Part shown: positions 34,693 through 43,200 of the stretch, one piece after another | How positions within the stretch are numbered: the first letter of the stretch is position 1 | Layout: each line of letters opens with the position of its first letter | From: RGIG9608 sp045602425 | GTDB taxonomy: Bacteria; Bacteroidota; Bacteroidia; Bacteroidales; Paludibacteraceae | NCBI GenBank assembly: GCA_045602425.1 | Contig: JAZSBO010000016.1 | Location: 82,083 to 146,082, forward strand | Length of the DNA: 64,000 nucleotides | Direction of reading: 5' to 3' | The notes under the pieces: model-generated | Database searches by the model: none | Told to the model about the DNA's origin: nothing | The model's input: only the letters and a program-made list of their open reading frames with translations | Position numbers and translations under genes: made by a program

Positions 34693-34693
34693 A

Positions 34694-35833
34694 ATGCTTA
34701 AACTTCTACAATATTATCCCGCGGTTCTGAAATACTCCGCAAAATCAATTGGTTATTATATTGAGTACTACGCAATAGACGGAACGACAAACGAGCTCCG
34801 CCGGCGGATTGTTAAGATAAACCGACTAAAAAAACGTTATCGTACAGTTCCTGAATTTAAGGCACAAGCTTTAATGTTGGTTCAGGAACTAAACACAAAA
34901 CTTGCTGGCGGTTGGTCGCCGTTCCTCGAGTCGTCGAATAGTCGTTTTTATACGCCTTTGATTTCGCTATTAGACGAATATTTGGCGGATAAGGAAAAAG
35001 AGCTCCGAAAAGCCTCTCTCTTAAATTATAAATCGTTTTGCAAGGTGTTCGGTAATTGGATTAAAGAGAACGCTCCAACGGTCAGAAGTGGGAATTTTTC
35101 GCGTGTTTATGCCGTTCAATATTTGGACGACTTTTATAAAAAAAAGATTGTTGCCCGGACATACAACAACCAACTGAAGCAATGCCGGGCGTTTTTCTCG
35201 TGGCTCGTTGAACGCTGCTACGCTAAAGAAAATCCGTTTACAAATTTCAAAACGAAACGCACGGATCAGAAACGGCGGATACTGGTACCGGAGAACACAC
35301 GCAAAGAGATACGAGAGTATTGTTTGGCCAACAATCCGAATTATTTAATCGTGCTGCAGCTCGTATTTAATTCGCTGATACGTCCAAAGGAAATTGCGGA
35401 GCTTCGAATGAAAGATTTGAATTTGCAAGAAAAATACATAATGGTTCGCCCGGAAGTGGCCAAAACTCATAACGCTCGTTATGCTTCGCTATCTGATGAG
35501 CTTGTAAGTATGCTTTCGGCTCCTGAATTTGCCAAGGCAAAACTAAATGATTTTATCCTTGGTAATGGTTACGTGCCCGGACCAGTTCCAATATCCAAAG
35601 CACGCTTCCGCAAAGATTGGGACAAAATGCGTAAAGCGTTAAATCTCCCGGACGAGATGCAACTGTACAGCTTACGAGATACGGGAATAAACACGCTTCT
35701 GAAAAACGGTGTCGATACGCTTACCGTGATGCAACACGCCGATCATCACGATTTAAGCATAACCACACGCTACGCCAATCACGCCGATCCGAATTTGATT
35801 AAGCATATAAATGAAAAAACCCCGCTGTTTTAG
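34694..35833 (+). CDS. Tyrosine recombinase/integrase
   Basis: A 379-aa site-specific recombinase of the Bacteroidota phage/ICE type. There is an N-terminal arm and a SAM-like core-binding domain (about 95-205; SLLNYKSFCKVFGNWIKENA). In the catalytic domain, NSLIRPKEIAELRMKD carries the first Arg (about residue 236). LYSLRDTGINTLL has the second Arg, with S in place of the usual His of HxxR. HHDLSITTRYANH carries the last His and the nucleophile Tyr. It sits beside tRNA-Thr and probably integrated this element there. A terminator overlaps its stop codon. Codon use is more GC-rich than in neighbouring genes, consistent with transfer. Confidence 0.93.
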   Translation: MLKLLQYYPAVLKYSAKSIGYYIEYYAIDGTTNELRRRIVKINRLKKRYRTVPEFKAQALMLVQELNTKLAGGWSPFLESSNSRFYTPLISLLDEYLADKEKELRKASLLNYKSFCKVFGNWIKENAPTVRSGNFSRVYAVQYLDDFYKKKIVARTYNNQLKQCRAFFSWLVERCYAKENPFTNFKTKRTDQKRRILVPENTRKEIREYCLANNPNYLIVLQLVFNSLIRPKEIAELRMKDLNLQEKYIMVRPEVAKTHNARYASLSDELVSMLSAPEFAKAKLNDFILGNGYVPGPVPISKARFRKDWDKMRKALNLPDEMQLYSLRDTGINTLLKNGVDTLTVMQHADHHDLSITTRYANHADPNLIKHINEKTPLF

Positions 35834-35842
35834 CGGGGTAGA
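35819..35842 (+). terminator. Terminator overlapping the integrase stop
   Basis: ACCCCGCT (35819-35826), loop GTTTT, AGCGGGGT (35832-35839). The stop codon is inside the hairpin. No clear T-run follows. Confidence 0.65.
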
Positions 35843-35844
35843 GT

Positions 35845-35946
35845 AGTAGGAAATAATAACACTTATTCCCTAAGAAGAATTTCCTACTGTTTTATCACAA
35901 ACTAAATTCAAAATTTTCTGTTACAAAGTAACTGTAAATTTTGAAT
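35845..35946 (+). repeat. Two inverted repeats in the gap after the integrase
   Basis: AGTAGGAAAT (35845-35854) pairs with ATTTCCTACT (35879-35888). A second repeat, 35906-35946, has 19-base arms (ATTCAAAATTT.. GTTAC / GTAAC.. AAATTTTGAAT) with an AAA loop and a few mismatches. They may be terminators for the two convergent transcripts, or recombination or replication sites of the element. Confidence 0.7.
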
Positions 35947-35984
35947 AGCTACAACGACAAATTGCGACAAAAAAAATACAAAAC

Positions 35985-36257
35985 TTATCCGAATAAATCT
36001 TGATGCGTGCCTGTATCAATAAAAGTTATTTTATCATTATGTTGTACCCAAACTATAAGCCAGTCATCATCTAAATGAGCTTCTTGTTGCCCCGATTTTG
36101 AGCCTCTTAATGTATGTTGTTTATATTCTTCAGGTAGCACGCCTTTTTCTTCTAAAATATAAACAGCTTCTTTAAAAATAGAAACATCCGCACCATTTGA
36201 AAGCATTTTTTTTAATGATCGATCAAAGGATTTTGAGTATCTTATTTTGTATATCAT
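35985..36257 (-). CDS. YafQ/RelE-family mRNA interferase toxin
   Basis: A 90-aa protein of the RelE superfamily, YafQ branch. It starts MIYKIRYSKSFDRSLKKML, and HTLRGSKSGQQEAHLDDDWL (about 48-67) matches the family pattern of a loop followed by E-x-H-x-x-x-D-W. IVWVQHNDKITFIDTGTHQD has the C-terminal His-x-Asp-Leu-Phe end (HQDLFG) seen in YafQ. Such toxins cut mRNA on the ribosome. Its ATG overlaps the stop of the upstream partner gene by 4 bases, the usual toxin-antitoxin arrangement. Confidence 0.88.
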   Translation of the reverse strand: MIYKIRYSKSFDRSLKKMLSNGADVSIFKEAVYILEEKGVLPEEYKQHTLRGSKSGQQEAHLDDDWLIVWVQHNDKITFIDTGTHQDLFG

Positions 36258-36496
36258 ATCCCTAATTTATTAAACATATCTTCTGCATTTTCGCATTTGA
36301 TAATGTTTTTTGTTTTCTTCGATTCTGCAATATTTCTTTTTAATCTTGCATTTGGTTTTTGGTATCTGTTTGCTTTTTCCTCAACTCCTACAGAACGAAA
36401 AAAATCCATTAACTGATCACCGTACTTTTTTAGATCGATCGTAACTTTTGACGGTATCCCTTTATAGTCTTTTGTAAATGTAATTCCTGAAGCCAT
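36254..36496 (-). CDS. Probable antitoxin of the YafQ-like toxin
   Basis: An 80-aa protein translated just before the toxin, with a 4-base overlap. The N-terminal half (GITFTKDYKGIPSKVTIDLK) looks like a small beta fold; the C-terminal half is basic and then ends ENAEDMFNKLGI, a tail typical of toxin-binding segments of Bacteroidota antitoxins. It is not a clear RHH RelB/DinJ protein. The antitoxin role is inferred from order, size and overlap. Confidence 0.72.
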   Translation of the reverse strand: MASGITFTKDYKGIPSKVTIDLKKYGDQLMDFFRSVGVEEKANRYQKPNARLKRNIAESKKTKNIIKCENAEDMFNKLGI

Positions 36497-36541
36497 ACCT
36501 ACCTCCTTTTTAAATGTTCGCTTGGCAAATATAAAACAAAA

Positions 36542-37078
36542 TTATCCGAGATACAAATACCACCCTGCAGTAACATCGCTCATATTAGGAGCGTAACCGT
36601 TCTCTTTGATTGCCATTGCATAAACTAATTTACACATCTGCGTTTGGTTGTAAGGATTGATAACGGTATTAGGCGAGAAACCCGACCAATAGCATACATC
36701 GGAAATATATTTATTTGTGTCGTTCTCGTTGTCAGGAGCCCATTTGTCTATTATCAATGCAACTGTATTACGACCGTCAACGTTGATATATTTTCTTATC
36801 AAAACAAAAGCTGCACGAAATCCGTAAGCCATTGACGTAAATTGTTCAAAATCTCCGTCAGTGTTTGGCGAAACTTTCCCTTGCCAGTTGTTCGCCGAAT
36901 TGATACGAATATTAAGAGGGTTATTGTTACGATAACCACGGGGAAGAGTAGCCCCATTAGAATTTGAGTTAGTAGGCATATTGTTATCATTTTTATTAGT
37001 TTTAAAAAAATATTTATAGGCGAGAACTGCGAAAGCTCCCGCCGAAACGATCCCTGCTATTGTGGCTATTTTTTTCAT
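36542..37078 (-). CDS. Membrane-anchored lysozyme-like phage protein (structural protein P5-like)
   Basis: A 178-aa protein. Residues 5-25 (ATIAGIVSAGAFAVLAYKYFF) are a membrane anchor, followed by an Asn-rich linker and, from about 46, RGYRNNNPLNIRINSANNWQ. This motif defines a lysozyme-like family annotated as structural protein P5 in Bacteroidota prophages. FEQFTSMAYGFRAAFVLIRK and IDKWAPDNENDTNKYI complete it. The likely job is cutting peptidoglycan during phage entry or release. Its start overlaps the stop of the spanin-like gene by 4 bases, forming a lysis-type pair. Confidence 0.8.
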   Translation of the reverse strand: MKKIATIAGIVSAGAFAVLAYKYFFKTNKNDNNMPTNSNSNGATLPRGYRNNNPLNIRINSANNWQGKVSPNTDGDFEQFTSMAYGFRAAFVLIRKYINVDGRNTVALIIDKWAPDNENDTNKYISDVCYWSGFSPNTVINPYNQTQMCKLVYAMAIKENGYAPNMSDVTAGWYLYLG

Positions 37079-37461
37079 TTAAACCTCCTTGCTATTTTCC
37101 AAATGAGCCAAACAATTAACAGTATAGTTAAAACTAAACCGATCCAAAAAAACGCACTCTGAAACTTCGACATTTCCCGCACTGTTACCACCTTGTCGAG
37201 GTAAATACTATCATAGCTAATTACGGTATCACTACGGAATATTTCTTTATAGTCAATCCGCCATCGCACTACATCATTAAAAATCGTATCGCCTTTTATG
37301 TACATACGGAAAGTATCTTGCACCGAAAAATAAACCGAATCACGCTCAACAATCTTTACAGTGTCGGCGTGGTCCGATTTATCAACTTCCTGTAGTGGCT
37401 TCAATGTTCTACAAGAAGTTGAGAAAATGAAAAAAATTAGTATAAGGATTTTGTATTTCAT
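37075..37461 (-). CDS. Unimolecular-spanin-like lipoprotein
   Basis: A 128-aa protein. The N-terminal signal peptide ends in a lipobox-like STSC (Cys 17), for anchoring in the outer membrane. The central 80 residues are probably extended (repeated FSVQDTF, GDTIFNDVV, RSDTVISYDSIYLDK). The C-terminus has one membrane segment (about 105-122, FFWIGLVLTILLIVWLIWKI) and a basic tail. An outer-membrane lipid anchor plus an inner-membrane helix in one chain is the layout of u-spanins, which fuse the two membranes at phage lysis. The following lysozyme-like gene supports this. Function is inferred from topology. Confidence 0.65.
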   Translation of the reverse strand: MKYKILILIFFIFSTSCRTLKPLQEVDKSDHADTVKIVERDSVYFSVQDTFRMYIKGDTIFNDVVRWRIDYKEIFRSDTVISYDSIYLDKVVTVREMSKFQSAFFWIGLVLTILLIVWLIWKIARRFK

Positions 37462-37479
37462 ATTTTATATATATTTTTG
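37450..37479 (+). promoter_or_regulatory. Plus-strand promoter inside the element
   Basis: TTTG (37450-37453), 18 bases, TATTTTTG (37472-37479). It is divergent from the spanin-lysozyme-antitoxin-toxin operon and drives the region 37486 onward. Confidence 0.6.
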
Positions 37480-37485
37480 TGTCGG

Positions 37486-37597
37486 TATCCTATACAACGG
37501 AGGGATTTAAAAATACTGCAAAGTGGAAAAATCCAATAACCTATGATTTTTCAGTATTGCCAAAGATTAAAGCGGTTTTTACCGCTTTTTCTTTTTT
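37486..37597 (+). ncRNA. Candidate small RNA of the integrated element
   Basis: The unit lies between a near-consensus promoter (37450-37479) and a clear terminator: AAAGCGGT (37569-37576), loop TTTT, ACCGCTTT (37581-37588), then T-rich. A hairpin AATACTG/CAGTATT (37512-37518 with 37552-37558) lies within. The open frame crossing it starts at a GTG next to the promoter and runs through the terminator, so it is unlikely to be a protein. Length would be about 110 nt. Confidence 0.45.
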
Positions 37598-37667
37598 AGA
37601 TAAGAATTACAATAAAATAGTGAACAATATAAATCAAACTTTTAAAGGTATTAAAACTGAAAAAATT

Positions 37668-37904
37668 ATGTGCAAGATACAAGGTGTTAACATTGAATTA
37701 AGAAACATTAAATTTGAAAGAAGAGGCTATATAACTTTCTATTTTGATGATAAACGTATAGTATCAGTTCCACTTTCTAATTTTCCACCAATAAAAAGGC
37801 TTAACGCACAACAGAGAAAAAATTGGCAAATATTAGATGGACACTTTTTTTCTTTTAATGCAATAACAGAAGCGTACAGCATTACAGATATTTTATATAT
37901 GTAA
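37668..37904 (+). CDS. DUF2442 domain protein
   Basis: A 78-aa protein starting MCKIQGVNIELRNIKFERRG. The strand-rich pattern ending in VSVPLSNFPPIKRLNAQQRK and ..AITEAYSITDILY is that of DUF2442. These proteins often sit beside DUF4160 proteins in toxin-antitoxin-like pairs; no DUF4160 partner is visible here. The frame is open upstream to 37479, but that part contains a terminator, so the ATG at 37668 is chosen. It is followed by another small gene. Confidence 0.7.
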   Translation: MCKIQGVNIELRNIKFERRGYITFYFDDKRIVSVPLSNFPPIKRLNAQQRKNWQILDGHFFSFNAITEAYSITDILYM

Positions 37905-37962
37905 GAAACAACAAGTAGATAAAGATAAATACATATTGTTAAACGCATTTAAAAGAAAAGTA

Positions 37963-38127
37963 ATGAAACGCCCAAAGAATGTATCAGGATTGCCGAAGCC
38001 AGATTATCAAGGTATGAGTAAAAAAGAATTTTTAGAGCTTTGGTTTGATACTTGTAAAACAATAGGCTTTACAAGAAAAGAGGCTATTTTTTATTTACAT
38101 CATCAAGGTATATATGTAACAAAATAA
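37963..38127 (+). CDS. Small hypothetical protein of the element
   Basis: A 54-aa basic protein starting MKRPKNVSGLPKPDYQGMSK, with a helix-rich second half (EFLELWFDTCKTIGF; EAIFYLHHQGIYVTK). No family is recognised. It lies 58 bases after the DUF2442 gene and is probably cotranscribed with it. The upstream in-frame TTG at 37936 is less likely as start. It is the last gene before recO and so marks the approximate right side of the integrated segment. Confidence 0.5.
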   Translation: MKRPKNVSGLPKPDYQGMSKKEFLELWFDTCKTIGFTRKEAIFYLHHQGIYVTK

Positions 38128-38192
38128 TTTTTGGTTCGTTTTTTGTGAATTATTTTTAGAGTGGTAAGACTAAAAAATGTTTTGTTTTTATA

Positions 38193-38912
38193 ATGTATAA
38201 ACACTCGAAAGCAATCGTTTTATATGCATCGAAATATCCGAGAGGATATATCGTTCATTGTTATATGCGAGAGTATGGACGTTTGTCGTGCGTTGTCAAT
38301 GATGTGAAATCGAAGCGTTCTCCGTTTCGTAAAGTGTTGTTGCAACCGCTTTCTTTAGTCGACGTTGTTCTTTCTGCCGATTCTAATAATGCATTGCCTC
38401 GTTTGCGTGAGAGTTGCACGTCGTATGTTTATGCATCGATTCCTTATGATTTTCATAAAAATACGATTTCTATTTTCTTAGCAGAATTTTTGTCAAAAGT
38501 ATTGCGTGAAGAACAACAAGATGTTGCATTATTTGATTTTATAGAGTCATCGCTTTGTTTTTTTGATATGAATGATAAGTTTATTTCTAATTTTCATATT
38601 GCGTTTTTGTTGCAGTTGTCTTATTTTTTAGGTATTGCCCCAAATATGGAATATGGAGATTGGACGTATTTCGATATGTTGGAAGCACATTTTGTATCGC
38701 AAAAACCTTTGCACAACCATTTCCTTCTTGCAGAAGAAAGAATTGCATTCACACAACTAATGAGAATGAATTATCGGAATATGAGTAAATTCTCTTTTTC
38801 GCATTCCGAACGTGTAAAAATTCTTTCTAAAATAGTAGAATACTATCAAATACATTTGGGGAAATTTGGTACGTTGCGTTCGTTGGAAGTGTTGCAAGAG
38901 GTGTTTTCTTGA
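38193..38912 (+). CDS. recO: DNA repair protein RecO
   Basis: A 239-aa recombination mediator that helps RecR load RecA on SSB-coated DNA. The N-terminal OB fold starts SKAIVLYASKYPRGYIVHCY and ..KRSPFRKVLLQPLSLVDVVL follows. The helical C-terminal domain has the lineage-typical FIESSLCFFDMNDKFISNFH. The usual zinc-binding cysteines are absent, as in other Bacteroidota RecO proteins. It is the first core gene after the tRNA-Thr element. It converges with the porT-like gene, leaving one base between the stops. Confidence 0.9.
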   Translation: MYKHSKAIVLYASKYPRGYIVHCYMREYGRLSCVVNDVKSKRSPFRKVLLQPLSLVDVVLSADSNNALPRLRESCTSYVYASIPYDFHKNTISIFLAEFLSKVLREEQQDVALFDFIESSLCFFDMNDKFISNFHIAFLLQLSYFLGIAPNMEYGDWTYFDMLEAHFVSQKPLHNHFLLAEERIAFTQLMRMNYRNMSKFSFSHSERVKILSKIVEYYQIHLGKFGTLRSLEVLQEVFS

Positions 38913-38913
38913 A

Positions 38914-39612
38914 TTATTCGAAATTGAAAGTCAAGACGAACATTTGCGATGTAAGTTTGGATAGCGAGTGATTGTAACGCTTCATTTCTGGGTCTTGATA
39001 TTCTATGCCACGTTTTTCTAATGGCTCTAAAAGGTTGTTGAATCCGATAACAAAACGTAGCTCGGGTGCAAATCGGAAAAAAGGGAAATATATAGTACAG
39101 CCAGCACCAAAATCAACAAAATAGTCGAACATATTAAGAACTACAGGCATACGTTTGTCGCGATAGCAGTCGAATGCCACGCCTCCGCCTGCTATCAGAT
39201 AAGGCTTGTAGTCGTGAACGCGAAAAGCACTGAATTTCAGATAGAGAGGAACAGTGATAATTGCTGACTTAACGCTCGTGCTAAATCGTTCTCCGTCTAT
39301 AGGGTTGAGATATGAAAGTGTGCGATCGCCAAAATGCAGTGCAGGATTTAGTCGTAAGTTGAAATAATCGTTTAGACGTAGGTCGCTAATGAGAGCTACA
39401 GAGAATCCAGGCATGATAGACGAGACGTCGGCTTCGTATGTTTTCCCGTCTATGGCGAGGTGGCTTGGTGTTACATTAAAATCAAGAAAATTTACACCTA
39501 ATGAAAAACCAAAGTGAAAACGCTTGTAATCTACATACGGTAGATTTTGTGCTGTTGTGTTGCAGAATAGCACTAATAATATTAAAGGTATAATGTGTTT
39601 TTTATTTTTCAT
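38914..39612 (-). CDS. PorT-family outer-membrane protein
   Basis: A 232-aa barrel protein. The signal peptide MKNKKHIIPLILLVLFCNTTAQ ends before NLPYVDYKRFHFGFSLGVNF, the beginning typical of PorT. Alternating strands follow (INPxxx-like YLNPIDGERFSTSV, LYLKFSAFRVHDYKPYLIAG) and the C-terminus ends in Phe-Glu. PorT was first linked to gingipain secretion (type IX system) in Porphyromonas gingivalis; relatives also occur in species without that system, so a secretion role is not assured. The open frame upstream to 39705 has no signal sequence; the ATG at 39612 is preferred. Confidence 0.82.
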   Translation of the reverse strand: MKNKKHIIPLILLVLFCNTTAQNLPYVDYKRFHFGFSLGVNFLDFNVTPSHLAIDGKTYEADVSSIMPGFSVALISDLRLNDYFNLRLNPALHFGDRTLSYLNPIDGERFSTSVKSAIITVPLYLKFSAFRVHDYKPYLIAGGGVAFDCYRDKRMPVVLNMFDYFVDFGAGCTIYFPFFRFAPELRFVIGFNNLLEPLEKRGIEYQDPEMKRYNHSLSKLTSQMFVLTFNFE

Positions 39613-39720
39613 GCACCAATCCTTTGCCCGACTTTTATTAAAACGAAAACAAAGAGTTTTTATTGTCGTAATGAGTTTTGTTGAAAAACGATACAAAGTA
39701 ACCAAAAAAAAATGAAAAAG

Positions 39721-39751
39721 TTTGGCGACACAATAAAAACCTATAACTTTG
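39721..39751 (+). promoter_or_regulatory. Promoter for the ferredoxin gene
   Basis: TTTG (39721-39724), exactly 19 bases, TAACTTTG (39744-39751): a textbook match to the Bacteroidota housekeeping promoter. Confidence 0.85.
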
Positions 39752-39784
39752 CCTAAAAATTATACTAACTAAAATTTTAACAAA

Positions 39785-39955
39785 ATGGCTTACGTAATTA
39801 CAGAAGATTGTATCGCATGCGGTACTTGTATTAGTGAATGTCCAGTTGAAGCAATTTCTGAGGGCGATATTTATGTAATTGATGCAGATGCTTGCACAGA
39901 GTGTGGCACATGTGCTTCAGTTTGTCCTTCAGAAGCAATCCATTTGGATAAGTAA
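39785..39955 (+). CDS. 2[4Fe-4S] ferredoxin
   Basis: A 56-aa electron carrier of clostridial type. Two CxxCxxCxxxCP motifs are present: C9, C12, C15, C19 and C37, C40, C43, C47, each binding parts of the two cubane clusters. It serves pyruvate:ferredoxin oxidoreductase and similar reactions in anaerobes. It is monocistronic, with a consensus promoter at 39721-39751 and a terminator at 39976, consistent with high expression. Confidence 0.97.
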   Translation: MAYVITEDCIACGTCISECPVEAISEGDIYVIDADACTECGTCASVCPSEAIHLDK

Positions 39956-39975
39956 ATTGCAAAAGATTTTGGATA

Positions 39976-40003
39976 AAGGCGACCATTTAGGTCGCCTTTT
40001 TTG
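39976..40003 (+). terminator. Terminator after ferredoxin
   Basis: AAGGCGACC (39976-39984), loop ATTTA, GGTCGCCTT (39990-39998), then T-run. The 337-base gap to the SusC gene holds only this and the promoter at 40178. Confidence 0.9.
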
Positions 40004-40177
40004 TTTAAATATTCGATATTTTATCAGAAAATCATCTTTAATGTATTTTTCTTGTGGATATTTTGTCTTTGAAGAAACTCGTTTTTTATAAAATTCTCGT
40101 GATCTTTATTGACAAAAGTTTGTTTTTTATTGTATTTCTTATCAAAAAGTCAAAACTTTTATATTTTTTAGTAAATA

Positions 40178-40208
40178 TTTGATATTATTTAGATAATTTG
40201 TATTTTTG
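40178..40208 (+). promoter_or_regulatory. Promoter for the SusCD-type operon
   Basis: TTTG (40178-40181), exactly 19 bases, TATTTTTG (40201-40208). It leaves a leader of about 80 bases before the SusC-like start codon. Confidence 0.75.
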
Positions 40209-40292
40209 TGGTCATTTTTGTAAATATCGGTTAAAAGATAGTTACAGAATTGATAGTGATTTTTTTAGATTGTTTAATAAATAATTGAGTTT

Positions 40293-43200
40293 ATGAAAAG
40301 AAAACTGTTAATGTTTCTTGCCTGTTCGCTGATAGGAATAGGCTCGGTGGTTGCTCAAGACAAAAAGGTGACTGGTAAAGTTGTCGATGGAAATGGGGAA
40401 CCCGTTATCGGTGCTACAGTGTTAGTAACCGAGAGTGCCAATATTGGTACAATTACAGATGTAGATGGTCAATTTGAAATTAAAGTGCCTTCTACAGCAA
40501 AAACGCTTACTGTTTCTTTTATAGGAATGGAAAGGCGAGTAGTAGAAATTGCGGATAACGTTACGGTAACTTTGTTGCCAGCAGCTGAAGAGTTGGACGA
40601 AGTCATGGTTGTAGCATTCGGTACAACTACGAAAAAGTCGTTTACGGGATCGGCATCGGTAGTTAAAAGTGACGAATTAACCAAGCGTCAAAGTTCTAAC
40701 ATTACAAACTCGTTGGCTGGTCAAGTGGCTGGTGTTCAAGGTTTGTCATCGAATGGTGCTCCTGGTTCAGGTTCTTCTATCCGTATTCGTGGTATTGGTT
40801 CTATGTACGCAAGCAATGCTCCACTTTATGTAGTAGATGGTATTCCTTACGATGGTGATATTTCTACTATCAGTAATTCGGATATCGAATCGGTAACAGT
40901 ATTGAAAGACGCTGCATCAAACGCTTTGTATGGAGCTCGTGGTGCTAATGGTGTTATTATGATTACTACAAAACGTGGTAAAACAAAAGATGCAAAAATA
41001 TCTGTTGATGCTAAATGGGGTAGCAACTCACGTGCAATTCCTACTTATAATGTAATGACAGATCCAGGAATGTACTACGAAACATTCTATAAAGCATTGT
41101 ATAACAGCCAATATTTGAACTTCAAAGGTACTTATGCATCAAACGAATATGCAAACAAAAACTTGTTAGATGCAAACAATGGTGGTTTGGGTTATCAAGT
41201 TTATAGCGTTCCTGCTGGTCAACGTTTGGTTGGTGTTAATGGTCGTTTGAATCCTAATGCTACTTTGGGTTATGTAAACAACGGATTTACTTATACTCCA
41301 GACAATTGGTTTGGCGAATTGTTTAACTACAACAACTTCCGTCAAGAATACAATGTAAACGTTAGTGGTTCGAATGATAAATTGACTTACTATGCATCTG
41401 CTACATATTTAGAAGATAGTGGTATTATCGAAAACTCTGACTTCAAACGTTTTACAAGTCGTGCTTCGGTTGATTATCAAGCTAAAAAATGGTTGAAAAT
41501 CGGAACAAATATGTCGTATGCTAATTATAGCCAACGTTATCCGGGTGAGCAAACTACTGCTAACTCGTCAGGTAACTTGTTCTTTATAAGTACGTATATG
41601 GCTCCTATCTATCCATTGTATGTACGCGATGCTGCTGGCAACATTATGAAAGATGCTAACGGGTTTACAATTTACGACTATGGTGATGGTAAAGTGAATG
41701 GTGCTATTCGTCCATTTATGAACCAAGCAAACCCTGCTTCGGCTATTGCATTGGATAAGAGCCAATACAATGTTGACTTGTTCTCTGGAAAATGGTATGC
41801 TACAGTAGAATTCTACAAAGGTTTGAAAGCAACTGCTAACATCGGGTTGAACATGAACAATACTCGCTATGCTTATACACAAAACCCATACTACGGACAA
41901 TTCGCTGCAATGGGTGGTGCTGCAGGTGTTCAAACACAACGTTTCTTAAGCTTGAACCAACAATATTTGTTGACTTATGCAAACAAATTTGCTGGTGCTC
42001 ACAATGTTGACCTTTTGGTAGGTTACGAAGCTTATCGCTACAAAACTCAAAGTTTGAGTGGTTACAAACAAAAACTTTATACTCCTGACATTGCCGAAGT
42101 AAACAATGCTATTTTGCAACCTTCTACAAGTTCGGCTTCAGGTTCTTATGCAACGATGGGTATTTTGGCACAAGCTAAATACGACTACGATTCACGTTAC
42201 TATGTATCGGCTTCGTATCGTCGTGATGCTTCGTCGGTATTTGCTCCAGAACATCGTTGGGGTAACTTCTGGTCGGTAGGTTTGGCTTGGGACATCAACA
42301 ACGAAAGTTTCCTTGATGTAGAACAAATCAACCTTTTGAAACTTAAAGTGAGCTACGGTGCTCAAGGTAATGATGCTCTTGGAACGCTTTATGCTTATAC
42401 AGACCAATATGAAGTAACTGAAAATAATGGTAACTTTGCAACTACTCTCGCTTACAAAGGTAACCGCGATTTAACTTGGGAAACTTCGTACAATTTCAAT
42501 GCTGGTATCGACTTTGCATTCTTCGACGATCGCTTGAGCGGTACTATCGAAGGTTTCCGCCGTCGTACAAAAGATATGTTGTACTACAAACCTGTGCCTT
42601 CTTCGTTAGGTTATTCTTCGTTGCCTGTAAACGTAGGTTCGCTTTCTAATGCAGGTTTGGATGTGGAGTTGCACGGTGAAGTTATCAAAACAAAAGAAAT
42701 CTCTTGGAAACTTTATGCTAACTTGACATACTACAAAAACCGTATTTTGAAATTGGATGAAGAACTTGGAGGCGAATGGATTTCTGGTAGTTATATGTAC
42801 AGAGAAGGTGAATCTATGTACAACCTTTATATTCGTAAATATGCTGGTGTAGATCCTATGACTGGTTCTGCTTTGTATTACAAAGATGTGCTTGACGCTA
42901 ATGGCGAAGTTATCGGACAAACAACTACAGACGTTTGGGCTAATGCTACACAATACGAAACTGGCGATATCTTGCCTAAAGTATATGGTGGTTTTGGTAC
43001 TACGTTAGATGTTTATGGCGTTGACCTTTCGGTAGCATTTGCTTATCAGTTGGGTGGTCGTTTGATCGACTATACTTATTCAGAATTGATGCATGCGGGT
43101 TCGAGCTCATCGGCTGGTAAAAACTGGCACGTAGATATTTTAGACGCTTGGACTCCTGAAAATACAAAAACAAATGTTCCTCGTTTGAATTCAAATGACC

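Larger units (their letters stand above)
34585..38150 (+). mobile_element. Compact tRNA-Thr-associated integrative element or prophage remnant (limits approximate)
   Basis: The segment starts at the tRNA-Thr 3' end and contains a tyrosine integrase, a toxin-antitoxin-like pair, a lysozyme-like membrane protein, a one-protein spanin, a candidate small RNA and two small proteins. It ends before the core gene recO. No capsid, portal, terminase or replication gene is present, and no repeat of the tRNA 3' end was found before recO, so the right limit is a guess. The gene content points to a phage origin. Confidence 0.65.

Noticed and set aside
37479..37667. N-terminal extension of the DUF2442 frame from a GTG start
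   Set aside because: It begins at the promoter -7 box and crosses a clear terminator hairpin; the family domain starts at the ATG 37668.
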